64,000 bases of DNA. Origin: Mesocentrotus franciscanus. Taxonomy: Eukaryota > Echinodermata > Echinoidea > Camarodonta > Strongylocentrotidae. Each line of letters starts with the position of its first letter. Position 1 is the first letter of the stretch. The position numbers and the translations under genes are program-made. This document shows positions 54,030 to 64,000 of this stretch, piece after piece. The notes under the pieces were generated by a model. It was not told the origin of the DNA. It made no database searches and saw nothing but the letters and a program-made list of their open reading frames with translations. The DNA lies in assembly GCA_037976565.1 (NCBI GenBank), contig CP137682.1:20180751-20244750 (forward strand), read 5' to 3'.

Positions 54030-55221
54030 TAAGGCCAAATTTAACAAATACAACGTGTTTCTCGTCCGGACTTTTTAAAAAAAGGAGGAGGCAGGGCATT
54101 AGTATAATACTATTTTTTGCTATTTTTTCGAAGATGGCTGCCATGCTAATAACAGTATAAGCTGGCCAAGCCTATTTTAGTATTTATTCACAGATATTGT
54201 GCTATGTGAGTATACTGATGCAATGTATGACAAAACAAATGATTTGTATCACTTAAAGGGCAAGTCCACTCCAAAAATAACTTACTTTCAATAAAAGCAG
54301 AAAAATCAGACAAACCAATCAAAAAAATTTGAGCAAAATCGGATAACTAATAAGAAAGTTATGAATTTTTGAAAAAGTATGTAAAACTATGGAACAATGA
54401 GAATCACAACACAAATTGCCAAGATGGTTATCAATTTGTGACGTCATGTCCTCACAACTTATCAATTGCTTTATATAGTTTAATCCCATTAATTTCCCTT
54501 TTTATCCCCGAAACTTGATTTCCCCGAAACTTGATTTCCCCATGCCTTTGTCCAGGTTATATGATTTGTATTATATTGCGTGCATGACATTTCCCCAAAA
54601 CTTCTATGAATTTTGAAGAATTGATTCTATTTTCTGAATATTGTATTTCATAATTATTGATTTTTATATAAATAGTTTATCAAAATTCAATTTTTCATGA
54701 TTTAACTGGAAAAAAACTCTTTATTTGTGCATCCACACACAAAAATATTACTAACAATCTAACTTGGATGCTGGTGTGAAGAAATAAGATTCTTAGGGTG
54801 AAAATAGGAAATTTATATTATCAATATAAAAAAAATAATTAGTGGATAGTGAGGACCATACGTCACAGACTCATGAGTGAGTTGCCAATTTGTGTAGTGA
54901 TTTTCAAAGTTTTTCATGTCATAAAAAATTCATAACTTTCTTATTAGTTATCTGATTTTGCTCAAACTTTTTGTGATTGGTTTGTCTGATTTTTCTGGTT
55001 CTATTAAAAGTAAGTTATTTTTGGAATGGGCTTGGGCTTAAGAAGCTGTTTAAAATTTAAACAAAATGTATATCACAGGCTTTTTTTATGGCTTTTTTTA
55101 AATGGCTTTTTGGCTTTTTTTCTTCCGAATAGTAAATAGTTTAAAAAAGGAAGTGGCTGGTGGCGGCTAAAAAGGAGGTGGGCGGGGACGAGAAACAGTT
55201 CATTTTTGTTATTTGGCCTAA
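54030..55221. mobile_element. Outer inverted-repeat element interrupted by a T3 element
   Basis: The ends TAAGGCCAAATTTAACAAAT and (reverse complement) TTAGGCCAAATAACAAAAAT are followed inward by matching GTTTCTCGTCC blocks and GGAGG-rich sequence. The T3 element at 54253-55041 sits inside it. No coding sequence is seen. Confidence 0.7.
54253..55041. mobile_element. TTAA-type long-inverted-repeat element, family T3 copy 2, nested
   Basis: TTAA ends are intact (TTAAAGGGCAAGTCCACTCC to ...GGGCTTGGGCTTAA). The arms carry the same sub-motifs as the 5849 copy: AAGAAAGTTATGAATTTTTG, TTGTGACGTCATG and the mirrored ATACGTCACAGACTCATGAG. It is inserted inside a larger element (54030-55221). Confidence 0.78.
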
Positions 55222-55227
55222 CACATG

Positions 55228-55386
55228 GTTGTAAGGGTTGTCCAAGAAGTTAGACTTATGACGGTCTTGAGATACAATGTACAGCCCCAGGTTTCTTTAC
55301 ATGTTTCAATGAGAAATAATTTTCAAACAGAAACACAAATTATGGTCTTTATAGACAGATGGTCTTCCTATACAGGTTCGACTGTA
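55228..55386. mobile_element. CAGTNAAACCTG element, diverged left end
   Basis: The right part is clear (GGTCTTTATAGACAGATGGT ... ATACAGGTTCGACTGTA). The left terminus is not recognisable, so the start is approximate. Confidence 0.5.
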
Positions 55387-55681
55387 ATTATAACGTGTTT
55401 GCACAGTGCATGTCACAATTTCCCCTGTGCATGAACAGTATGGATGAATTTTAGCTAACCTGTTTAAATGCTAAAACCAGGACTCAACATTTACAACTAC
55501 CTGGGACACATTGGAGCCCAAATTCTAGGTCTGGATCCCCAAACTTTAAACTACAGTACATAAGGCACGATGCATACAGACTCTAAACCTTGAGTCTGGA
55601 ACCCCCCATGAACAAAATGTGAGTGTAGAGCCATGCTAAAACAGTCACATCTTTTTAATCAGCTAGCAAGTGAAATCTGAA

Positions 55682-55914
55682 TAACCCTATAAGTTGGGGC
55701 TTTGATCGAATCGGAAGATTGGAGTGACACCCTCGCACCTTTGATCGATATCGGCGAAAAATATCCCTTTTTTTTTTTTTTTTTTTTTTTAGTGCCGAAA
55801 ATTTTTAAGTTTTTCCTGATCATTTTTTTTTTGATCAGCGATCGGAATTTATTTTCCGATCTCCCATGATCGGCCGACAATCGGCCCCCGATCCGATGAT
55901 CGGTTACAGGGTTA
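55682..55914. mobile_element. Short GATCGG-rich hAT-type element with 8-bp target duplication
   Basis: The 233-bp element has ends TAACCCTATAA and TTACAGGGTTA and is flanked by AATCTGAA at 55674-55681 and 55915-55922. The interior is full of GATCGG/CCGATC motifs around a 22-base T run. The 8-bp duplication supports hAT; there is no coding capacity. Confidence 0.82.
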
Positions 55915-55922
55915 AATCTGAA

Positions 55923-58900
55923 TACATACAAAAATGGGTAGATGTGATAATAAAATGATAATACACCCCCCCACCCCTCTCCTCCAAGTAAATTTTGTTA
56001 ACAATTTGAATTTGAAGGGGGGGGGGATATAGGAGGTAAGAGGTCAGGGGAAATGAATCTACTATTTCACAATATATATCAAGTCCAGAATTACATGTGC
56101 TTGAGATCTAAATTATGAAATAGGTTACAGTAAATACTAAATAGGGAGATTGAATTTGAGATTTTGTTTTCATGAGTCAGAACGAGAGAGTTCTATCTGC
56201 TCTCACAGTCTCATTGCCTTGATAACTTGAGAACCACTTTAGATATATGAACTTCACGCTTGGTACCAGAATGCATTACAGCCATGAGATGACTTTATTA
56301 CATTTTAATTTAGTTTGATAAATGTCACTGAATTCTATTTATTACCCTGATCTCAAATTCTAAATCTTATCCAAGTATTATACTTTGGAATAAGTGGGGC
56401 ATTTCATAAATATTAATGCCTTAAGGGTTTTATAAGGAAATAATGGACAAGTCTTTGTTTGCATATTGAATACAATTTTCTGTATTAGTACCCCCACCTC
56501 CTTCCGGCATTATTCTGATGTAAGAGTACATTTACAGGCCAATTTTTAGATCATTAGAATTTAGAAATTAAACTTCAATGTGGCATTGGTGGCAAACAAT
56601 GTCCTTTCCTTCAATTTATGTGGGCATTTATTTGATGAATTTTTGTCAATTATATACTGCAATGTACACAGACTTGTAAAATCTCACAACTTTTGTTAAT
56701 GTGTTCTGGAAACGGAAATCATTTTTTTAAAGGTCACTCTCTAACTCGATGACTTAAACAAATTTTATCAAAATTAAAGAGTAGGCCTACAATGTACCTG
56801 TGAAATAATTATCCAGGGTCAGATGTAATTTTGTATGAAAACAAAGTACATAATCTTTTGGTGTCTAAACGTTTTATGTATCTCAGTGACACATGATCCA
56901 TAAATAAAACAATTTAACATTTTCATCTGGGTTGTTAAAGTGTTAAAGGATTGGACTATTTGGAGATATATACATGTATGACAAGTTGACACATACCTTT
57001 TGGGTATAATGTGGGCCAATCCCTCAGTTAAAATGGCCCTTTCTCTACAGCTTACAATTGTATGTACATTAGATCATGTATTGACTACACTTGTGTCTGT
57101 ATTAAGATGGATTAGCTACAACTTCTGAACTGCCATTTAAAAAGGAAGTGTAATTCATGTTTCAAGCTATTATTGTTAATCTGTATTTAGTGAGGTAAAT
57201 CATAGTGTAAAGCTTATCAGCACCCCCATGAATCTAAGTCCCCTTTTGTTACATCAGCCGATCAGTGATGCACCTTATTTAATGAAAGTACGTCATGTAC
57301 ACATGGAGGTAATTTCTTTTTGTTGTCAGCACTTCAGGCAGAGTTCATTGTTCTCTTATACATGTAATCCTGCTATCACTAAACAAGACTGAAACAAAAT
57401 TGTCTACATTCATGCTAGTATTCTAGAACTCCACTTGCCCTTTTGTGTTGTGCATTACATTACATTACATTAAAAAAGTTGTTAAGAAAAAACATCACAA
57501 GCAATTAAATACCGTAATGAAATGCACTTTTTCACTTACTATTAAAGACAAAAAATTACACCGCTTTTTGCTTCTGTCTCTCTTTTTAGTAACCAAATTT
57601 GTAGTTTTGGCAAGTTTTTCATTAGCCAGATCAGTGCAGGACATCTTTATAAAGCAACCTCATTTGTTCTAAATCAAATAGTCATGTTAGAAAATAATTG
57701 GTTTTCATCTAAATTTTTTTATATAAAATATTTAAACTGAAAGTATGGACTTTGAAAATTAAAAGAACAGTATAAGTTATTTGCACATGTGTCTGTCTAT
57801 CTATCCAGTCATTACAAACAGGGTGTTGTCTAGTACAGGAAGCATGATAAATTCACACAATTAATTAAAGTAGACTAAGAGAATAGTTCATAATGCTTTA
57901 TAACCCGCCCCTTTTCAGATGTGACTTTTGCAACAGGAGAAACCAACCACTCATGCTGTTTTCTAGGGTTTGCATCATAATTGCAATTAGCAGTTAAAAT
58001 GTGCAAATGATGTTACATAACAAGACTTGAGCCCACCAATGATTAAACTCAATGCAGGGAATTAATCATTACTGAAAGTGAATGCAGAAAAAAGGGGAGA
58101 TAAATGCTTTCACTGTGTATTGGCTTTTTCTGACCTCGATGGGCATTGTTGAGCGGTGGGCCAGCCAATGTTTTTTCTATTCATTTCACCCTTTCTGTGT
58201 GTCTGACAGTGCCTTGTAGGCATTGTCGTTCCAAAGTCTTAAGGAGTTGCCATAGCAATGGAAATATTGATTTTCTTTTTTCTTGCTGGACGCAAAAAAA
58301 AAAGAGGTTTTGTGGGGGAGTAAACAATGAATGAGCTAACAATAGAGTTCGAGAAGACACGATGTGTTGGTCCCTTCTTGTGTAATCACTTAGTAACAAA
58401 ACCAGCAAACTCTCCTTTTGCGTAGTTTCAATTAGTTCCCAATCTACTTAATGACGCTTTTTCTCATCTCTTTTTTCCTATTTTTATATATTTGTTGGAT
58501 AAACATTGGGTTATATGGCAACTCATGTCAACTCATAGAACATTCTAGTTTGTACATGTGCAATTCCTTCACATTTTTTTTCTTGTAATAAAGTGTATTG
58601 ATGTACATGTATTGCACTGAAAAGTAAAAATGTTATAGAAAATCGTGTGCGAGTGTATTGATCTTGTGGCTTTTGAATAGGACGTGTTGGTCGATACCAC
58701 CATATTTTTTGGTAAGGGGTATCTTTTATTAGAGTAACAATAGTGGGGGTTTGGAGCTTAGTTACCATGGCATGTTGTTCAAAATGGCTTTTGACTGATA
58801 ACTTTTCTTTGTCTCCTTTCACCTACAGTATATTAGTAGTCACCAACATGTACATGTAATCAGTATTCAATTATCATTGGTTATTATTTATAGGAGCTTG

Positions 58901-61900
58901 TTATTCATCAGAAATGAGATTTCCAATCTTGCCATTTCTTCATCCCATTTGTTTTTGTTTTCATCTTCTTCAGTTTAGTTCTGGAGTTTTTCATATTCTT
59001 TTTTTCAAAACAAATTACTCAGAACTTCCATAAAATTTTCTTTCACTATCTTTTCTCTCTTTCTTATCACCGGAGCTCTTTTCAGATTTTCTTTCATAGA
59101 CCATTTTGTAAGATCGTTCCTCCTTTAAGAGGGGAATGGGGAGGGTAGGCTACCTTCAGTTATCCAGAGCTCTTTTCAGAACTTCCCGGTTCAAAACGCT
59201 TTTTACTCTTTGCCTGTTTTTCTTTTTGAGCCTCTTATTTCTGCCCTTTTACTCTAAAAGAGAATAGAAAAACATATTTTGTGTGTTTGTATCATTGTAG
59301 GTGGATATTTGTATCGCATGAAAACCAACACTTGAATCTCATTTTCTGAAGTTCTCCTCATGAAATGAAATATGATGTTCAATGATGAGATGGAATTGTT
59401 TCAATTACCTCTCCATTCTCAAGCACTTGAAAATGCTGTTTCAGTTACCTCTCAAAGAAGATCGTCTGCGCTCTCATTTTTCTTCCTCAAGTTTCTTCTC
59501 TTCATCCAAGCGTGTCTCTTTGTCCCTATTTTTCAGAATGTATGCAAGCTTATATTAGGCAAGAGAGAAACTTGCTTAGTTAGGCCTTGAAAACATTGAA
59601 ATACAGATTTATTGAAGAATACTTGGTGCAATTCTAGATGCTGGTATAAATGTACAAGTGACATGTACCCTTCTTTACACTTATTTGCTATTTTTATATA
59701 AATTTTTGTCTGTATCGCATTAGTGAGTTGGCTGGAAATATGTATGATCCTATGCAAAATTTATGCCCAGTCCCAGAGAAAGAGAAAGTGAAAATGAGAG
59801 AGGAATTTATTAGAATTCATACATGCCCAAATTTGGGCACGCACAGAATATGAAGGGGAGGTCATGTAGGAAAGTATTGAATTTGTTTTAAGATATAATG
59901 CTTTTAAAATTTGTATTTCAAACTTAATTTTAGAGAATAATAACCAAGGAACAGTTGACTGACTGATTGTATTTTGGACAAAAATACAGCATAAAGAATA
60001 TATTGTTATACATTGTAGGAAAAAACACTTGAAGCATTTGAATGAATTAATTTCAAAATAGAAATAATGGGTAATATAAATGTAAATAAACTATTTATCA
60101 TCATAATAATAATTATCATTATCATATATTAATGATTCTGTGAATGAGAGTATGCCCTTTGTAATGTGATTGCTGAGTTATATTTGAATGTCTTTGTTGG
60201 TACTTCAATGTAAATATGGAAGTTCCTGAGAATAGGAATTAATTAGACTCTTCATACAGCAGGAACCAAGAGGAAAGAAAGTTGATTTGTCTCTGGAAAG
60301 AAAGTAAAATAATGAAGAAAAGATACAAATGTACATGTTTTGTGTATTTTATTAGTAAAATAAATTCCATGAATTGTACAGTACATTTTAAAAGGTTTCC
60401 ATGACCATTAAGGTACATTTTACATATTCTCTTTAAAAATAAAATTAAACACAAGTATACAAATGATATTTTATTTAGCTAAGATGTAATGTATTTAAAT
60501 ATTTTTAGATGGGTAAAAATAGCACAGTATTCAATCAACCCTATATATTATGATATTGCTAAATAATGATGCAAGTTGTGATTTGTACACAGATGTTCAA
60601 AATGTGTGTACCTCACCAAATTCTGAGTAGTTGGTATTAATTAAGTAATTTATTCGTCTGGACTAATTAGATAAGTAAAGTGCAAGTCACATCTCTGTAA
60701 TGACCATGCACAAAACAAGTCACTCCTCAAATAACCCTTTTTTTAAAACTCTCATTCCCTCTCCACAATGATTTCTCCTCCCTTTCATCCGTTCTAACCT
60801 TTTTCCACAAAATTTCCTCGGTTAAATTGGATTTTGAAGCAAGATGATGAAGCCTGGTTTAATGTCAAGGAGTCGAGTTGAGTGGGGTTGCCTCTCGAGA
60901 TTTGAGGTAGTCATTAGAGGGGCAACAAATTTAGTGGGTACTGGAAGAATCTGCTAAAACATTCAGTTTTTTTGCTACGCTGAGCTAAGTCATGCAGCAT
61001 TAATGCAGAATTTTCCTCCACAGGCCCGAGTCCCTGTTTTCCCCCTGCTTTTTGGTGATTAATATTAAACCGATCAAGGTGTGGTGTGGTATTAATTTTG
61101 CAGCTCCCTAATCAAAAAACGAAATTATCAAACGTGACTTGGACTCTTGCGTTGCAGGATTTTTTCCGCTGTTTTGCCTTCTTCTCGCAGTCTTCCCTCT
61201 TATTTGCCTCTCTGTTTCTCTCTCTTGGGGGCTTTATTCGGTGAGAGGAGAGAAAGTTAGGCACTCCGATACTGCATATCATCCGATTTATACGTGGTAT
61301 TACTTCATTCGTCGCATGTTTTTCTACAGCCCAGGGCCCCATCTCAGCCACCCGTATACGCTGTAGACAACAACACTTTATGATAAAACAAGGTGAGGGA
61401 GAAAGTTTTTGCACTCTAGTCTGAGGCCTGATTGCATTACTTTACTCATCTTGACGGTGAACACGATGAGGAACAAGCGCCACCCCCGAAAAAGAAAAAT
61501 AATAAGAGGAAGTACGAAAGGAGGAAGAAGTATCAAAAAATTTAAATTGAAAAGATGAGAGCTCGTCTTGAGGGGTAATAAAATCGGTCATAAAATTCAC
61601 CAATATGTTAACTAACGGAAAGCGATACCGGGCCTCAAGGGGAAAGTAGTCATCTGATGTCCGTTAGAAAACACTTCTCCGTTTCAATCGGCCCGTTTCG
61701 TTGCATCTCACCCATTTTTTTTTCTCTCTCATCCCTCTTTTTTTTTTCTTGGTCTCTTTTCCTAAACCACACTAGGTTGAGTACCGGGATAAACAGCCCT
61801 CAGGTGCCGAAACTTGACGATGATACGAGATGCCAATTGGTATAACAAAAGAGAATTAGAAAATTGAATTGAACAAACCAGTTCAGGTATCTTTGGATCT

Positions 61901-62929
61901 CATCCTTTCCAGCCCAGGTTTTGCCTCCCCTCATTTTTTTTCCCCCGTCTTTCAAACGTGAGAAGTAAAAGCTCACAATTTTGAGTTGCAACATCCGATA
62001 CTTTGCCAGAATTTCCTGCCGATATTCCTTACTAGGTTCATTAATCAAAGAACAGGCTTCCATGTTCATAGATGATCCTCTCATCTCGTTTCTTGCGCAC
62101 TTCACAGTTAAAGGCAAAGTACTCTTTTTACAACCATCGTCTAAATTGAAGTATATCATGTCTTATTGTATTGCATCCTGGTGTCTCTGAAATTGAACCT
62201 ACTCTAAGGGAAATGTGAAGTTTTGGTTCGAAAATGTTTTTCAAGAATTGTTTGTCTATAATTTCAATCTGAATATTGGATCGTATAGATGAGGTCAATA
62301 TAATTCTTGATATGTCAAGGAGGTGGCTGCATTTCAGGATAACATGAGCTAATACTCAGGGATTGGAGATGGTGCATACATTGTTAGCAAGAAGGAGTCT
62401 GATGACTGTTATAATAGTGTCTACAAATTAATATTTCATGCTATTCAAAAATCCAGATTATTTTCATCATTTATCCTGCAGCACACTTCACTCTAAATTA
62501 CACTTACATGGTTTAATAAGTGATCTGAATATTTCATGAGAACTTTACACTTACATGGCATATAGTACATGTACATATTAAGCATTACTGGGCATATAGC
62601 AAAGACGACTAGAAAAGTCCCTTTACACTTTTGTACAATCATATATATTGTAAAATGAATGATTACCGGTACTGATTCTTATTCTACACATTTTTTTGTT
62701 AAAACCTACATGTAAATGTGTACTTTAATAATAGTGAACATTTATAATGCGCCATGTCTGTCAAAATTGACACTTCTGGTGCAGTTGTGAGAAAATCGTA
62801 TAATTGTGGGCATACGACTATCAAGTAATTCAAGAAAGAAAGTCAAATACACATAAGTTTAAGTTGACATAATTTTGCAATAATAGAATTACAATATCCT
62901 TTTCAACCTAAAAGCAAGGTTACATACAC
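55923..62929. other. Gene-poor region, possible cis-regulatory block at 60.8-62.2 kb
   Basis: No exon with a recognisable product. The part from about 60830 to 62200 has higher complexity and more CpG than its surroundings, with homeodomain-type TAAT cores (TTTGGTGATTAATATTAAAC). The minus-strand ORFs 61112-61414 and 61800-62159 show no known domain. Confidence 0.3.
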
Positions 62930-63321
62930 TTAAAGGTAAAGACTAGTTTTGGAAACGCCCCTCTCTCAAAAAATGAAATGGAAGCTCTCATTACCAATCA
63001 TGTGAAAGAATATGTTTTGACTAATACGTGATGATACAAATTTTGCCGGAAACCGCCTACTGATTGATATATTTGGTAAATTATTATATCTATTGGGACC
63101 AAATAGATATCGCACGTGGTCGCGTAGTCCCATATACATCTTTCTGTGTACAGTGCTTGTAACTTTACCAAGACTGGGCCAAATTTCTTATCATTTTGAT
63201 GATTCCAGAACCTTGCAGTACACACCAATACTTTATGCTAGATGATCAACCTTTTCTGATCGATTCCACAACGTTTCTTTCACAATGCAATCGCATGACC
63301 AGAATTGGTCTTTATCTTTAA
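62930..63321 (-). mobile_element. TTAA-flanked element, family T4, full-length copy
   Basis: A 392-bp element with TTAA at both ends and inverted termini AGGTAAAGACTAGTTTTGG and (reverse complement) AGATAAAGACCAATTCTGG. Read on the minus strand it contains the family core TTCTGGTCATGCGATTGCAT, then a shared TATGGGACTAC block. Confidence 0.78.
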
Positions 63322-64000
63322 TATACAGGTATGAATTGAAACATATAGGATATATACTGTTGTTATTAATATCCAATACAAAGCATATTACAGTAATACA
63401 AGTTATATAAGGGTAGTACAATGTAAGACATAATTAAAGAAGCTAATATGTTGAGAACAGAAACTTTTTTAACAGAGATTTGAACTGTGAGTAGGAGTTC
63501 TCATTTTAACAGTTCTCACTTTAACACAATTCCAGCATGCAAGTTATGAGATGATTGTATTGCCTGTACATGTAGAAACAAGGCTTTCAAAGTTGACTAT
63601 TAAAAAAAGATATTACATCATCATATTGTATGGTTTTTGACACCTTTAATTATACATGGCCTTTAACATAGCCAATAACAGACCATACATTTCCTCGTTA
63701 TCCCCCAATCGAGGAGACTTGGAAAGAAATCACCCAGCAAGCACTCATCATTCATTCAGGCTGTATTTCAGGAACTTGTTTATTAGTCGCACAATGCCAC
63801 CGCATTGCTCCCGAATTCAAGCACTTCTTGCTCAAAATAAACACTCGATATGACGTCAAAGAGCGGGCTGGATTTGCATTGCAATTTACAGAAACAGATG
63901 AATTCCTGGCGTTTTTGAGCCTGGAGATGGGAAGTAATATTTCTCGTGCCATGTTTTGTGTCTAAACACAGTGTGTGGATGGGGACATAACGTGGGTGCT
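63322..64000. other. Window end, nothing identified
   Basis: A 65-codon ORF at 63656-63853 is present with moderate complexity, but no start context, splice site or family resemblance supports it. Confidence 0.4.

Noticed and set aside
61112..62159. Minus-strand ORFs of 100 and 119 aa as genes
   Set aside because: No recognisable domain, no supported splice sites and no codon bias that I can judge; kept only as a finding about the block.
1..64000. CRISPR array, phage, operon or viral insertion
   Set aside because: No regularly spaced repeats with unique spacers, no capsid, polymerase or integrase ORFs; the window is an intron-rich animal locus.

Overview
This is a eukaryotic, AT-rich, intron-rich window with two multi-exon animal genes embedded in a dense field of small non-autonomous DNA transposons. 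The repeat content (TTAA-flanked inverted-repeat elements, a tRNA-derived SINE, many TACATGTA palindromes, CAGTNAAACCTG elements) together with the two proteins points to a marine invertebrate deuterostome. An echinoderm, probably a sea urchin, is the best guess, but this is inferred from style and not proved. There are no prokaryotic operons, CRISPR arrays or rRNA genes.

Gene 1 (+ strand) is AGTRAP, the type-1 angiotensin II receptor-associated protein. Five consecutive exons at 8837-23590 can be placed to the base; all four introns are GT-AG and every phase closes, giving 158 residues. The N-terminal exon is not identified. A 50-codon exon-like ORF at 408-557 ends at a possible donor in the matching phase but has no AGTRAP similarity.

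Gene 2 (- strand) is LRRC23, a leucine-rich-repeat radial-spoke protein of motile cilia and sperm flagella. All eight coding exons (51777 down to 38456) can be placed, giving a complete 344-aa protein, against 343 aa in human. A match to the RFX X-box lies 70 bases upstream of its start codon, as expected for a cilium gene. The two genes converge, with about 14.9 kb between their stop codons.

Layout: 1-8.8 kb, exon-like ORF plus repeats (a SINE, TTAA elements, hairpins); 8.8-23.6 kb, AGTRAP, whose 9.2-kb intron after exon 3 carries tandem decayed copies of the exon 3 end, a hAT-type element with a perfect 8-bp target duplication, a diverged tandem duplication and fold-back elements; 23.6-31 kb, T-rich AGTRAP downstream sequence with three copies of an ~80-bp hairpin repeat; 31-38 kb, intergenic with purine tracts and a CpG-dense block; 38.4-51.8 kb, LRRC23 with repeats in most introns, including two ~538-bp copies in opposite orientation flanking exons 2-7; 52-64 kb, no recognisable gene, with a nested transposon, a second hAT-type element and a possible cis-regulatory block near 60.8-62.2 kb.

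I found no multi-gene 'system'. The most unusual signals are the pseudo-exon array after AGTRAP exon 3, the eight-copy hairpin family concentrated around the AGTRAP 3' half, the perfect 41-bp hairpin in LRRC23 intron 1, and the inverted intronic repeats around LRRC23 exons 2-7.
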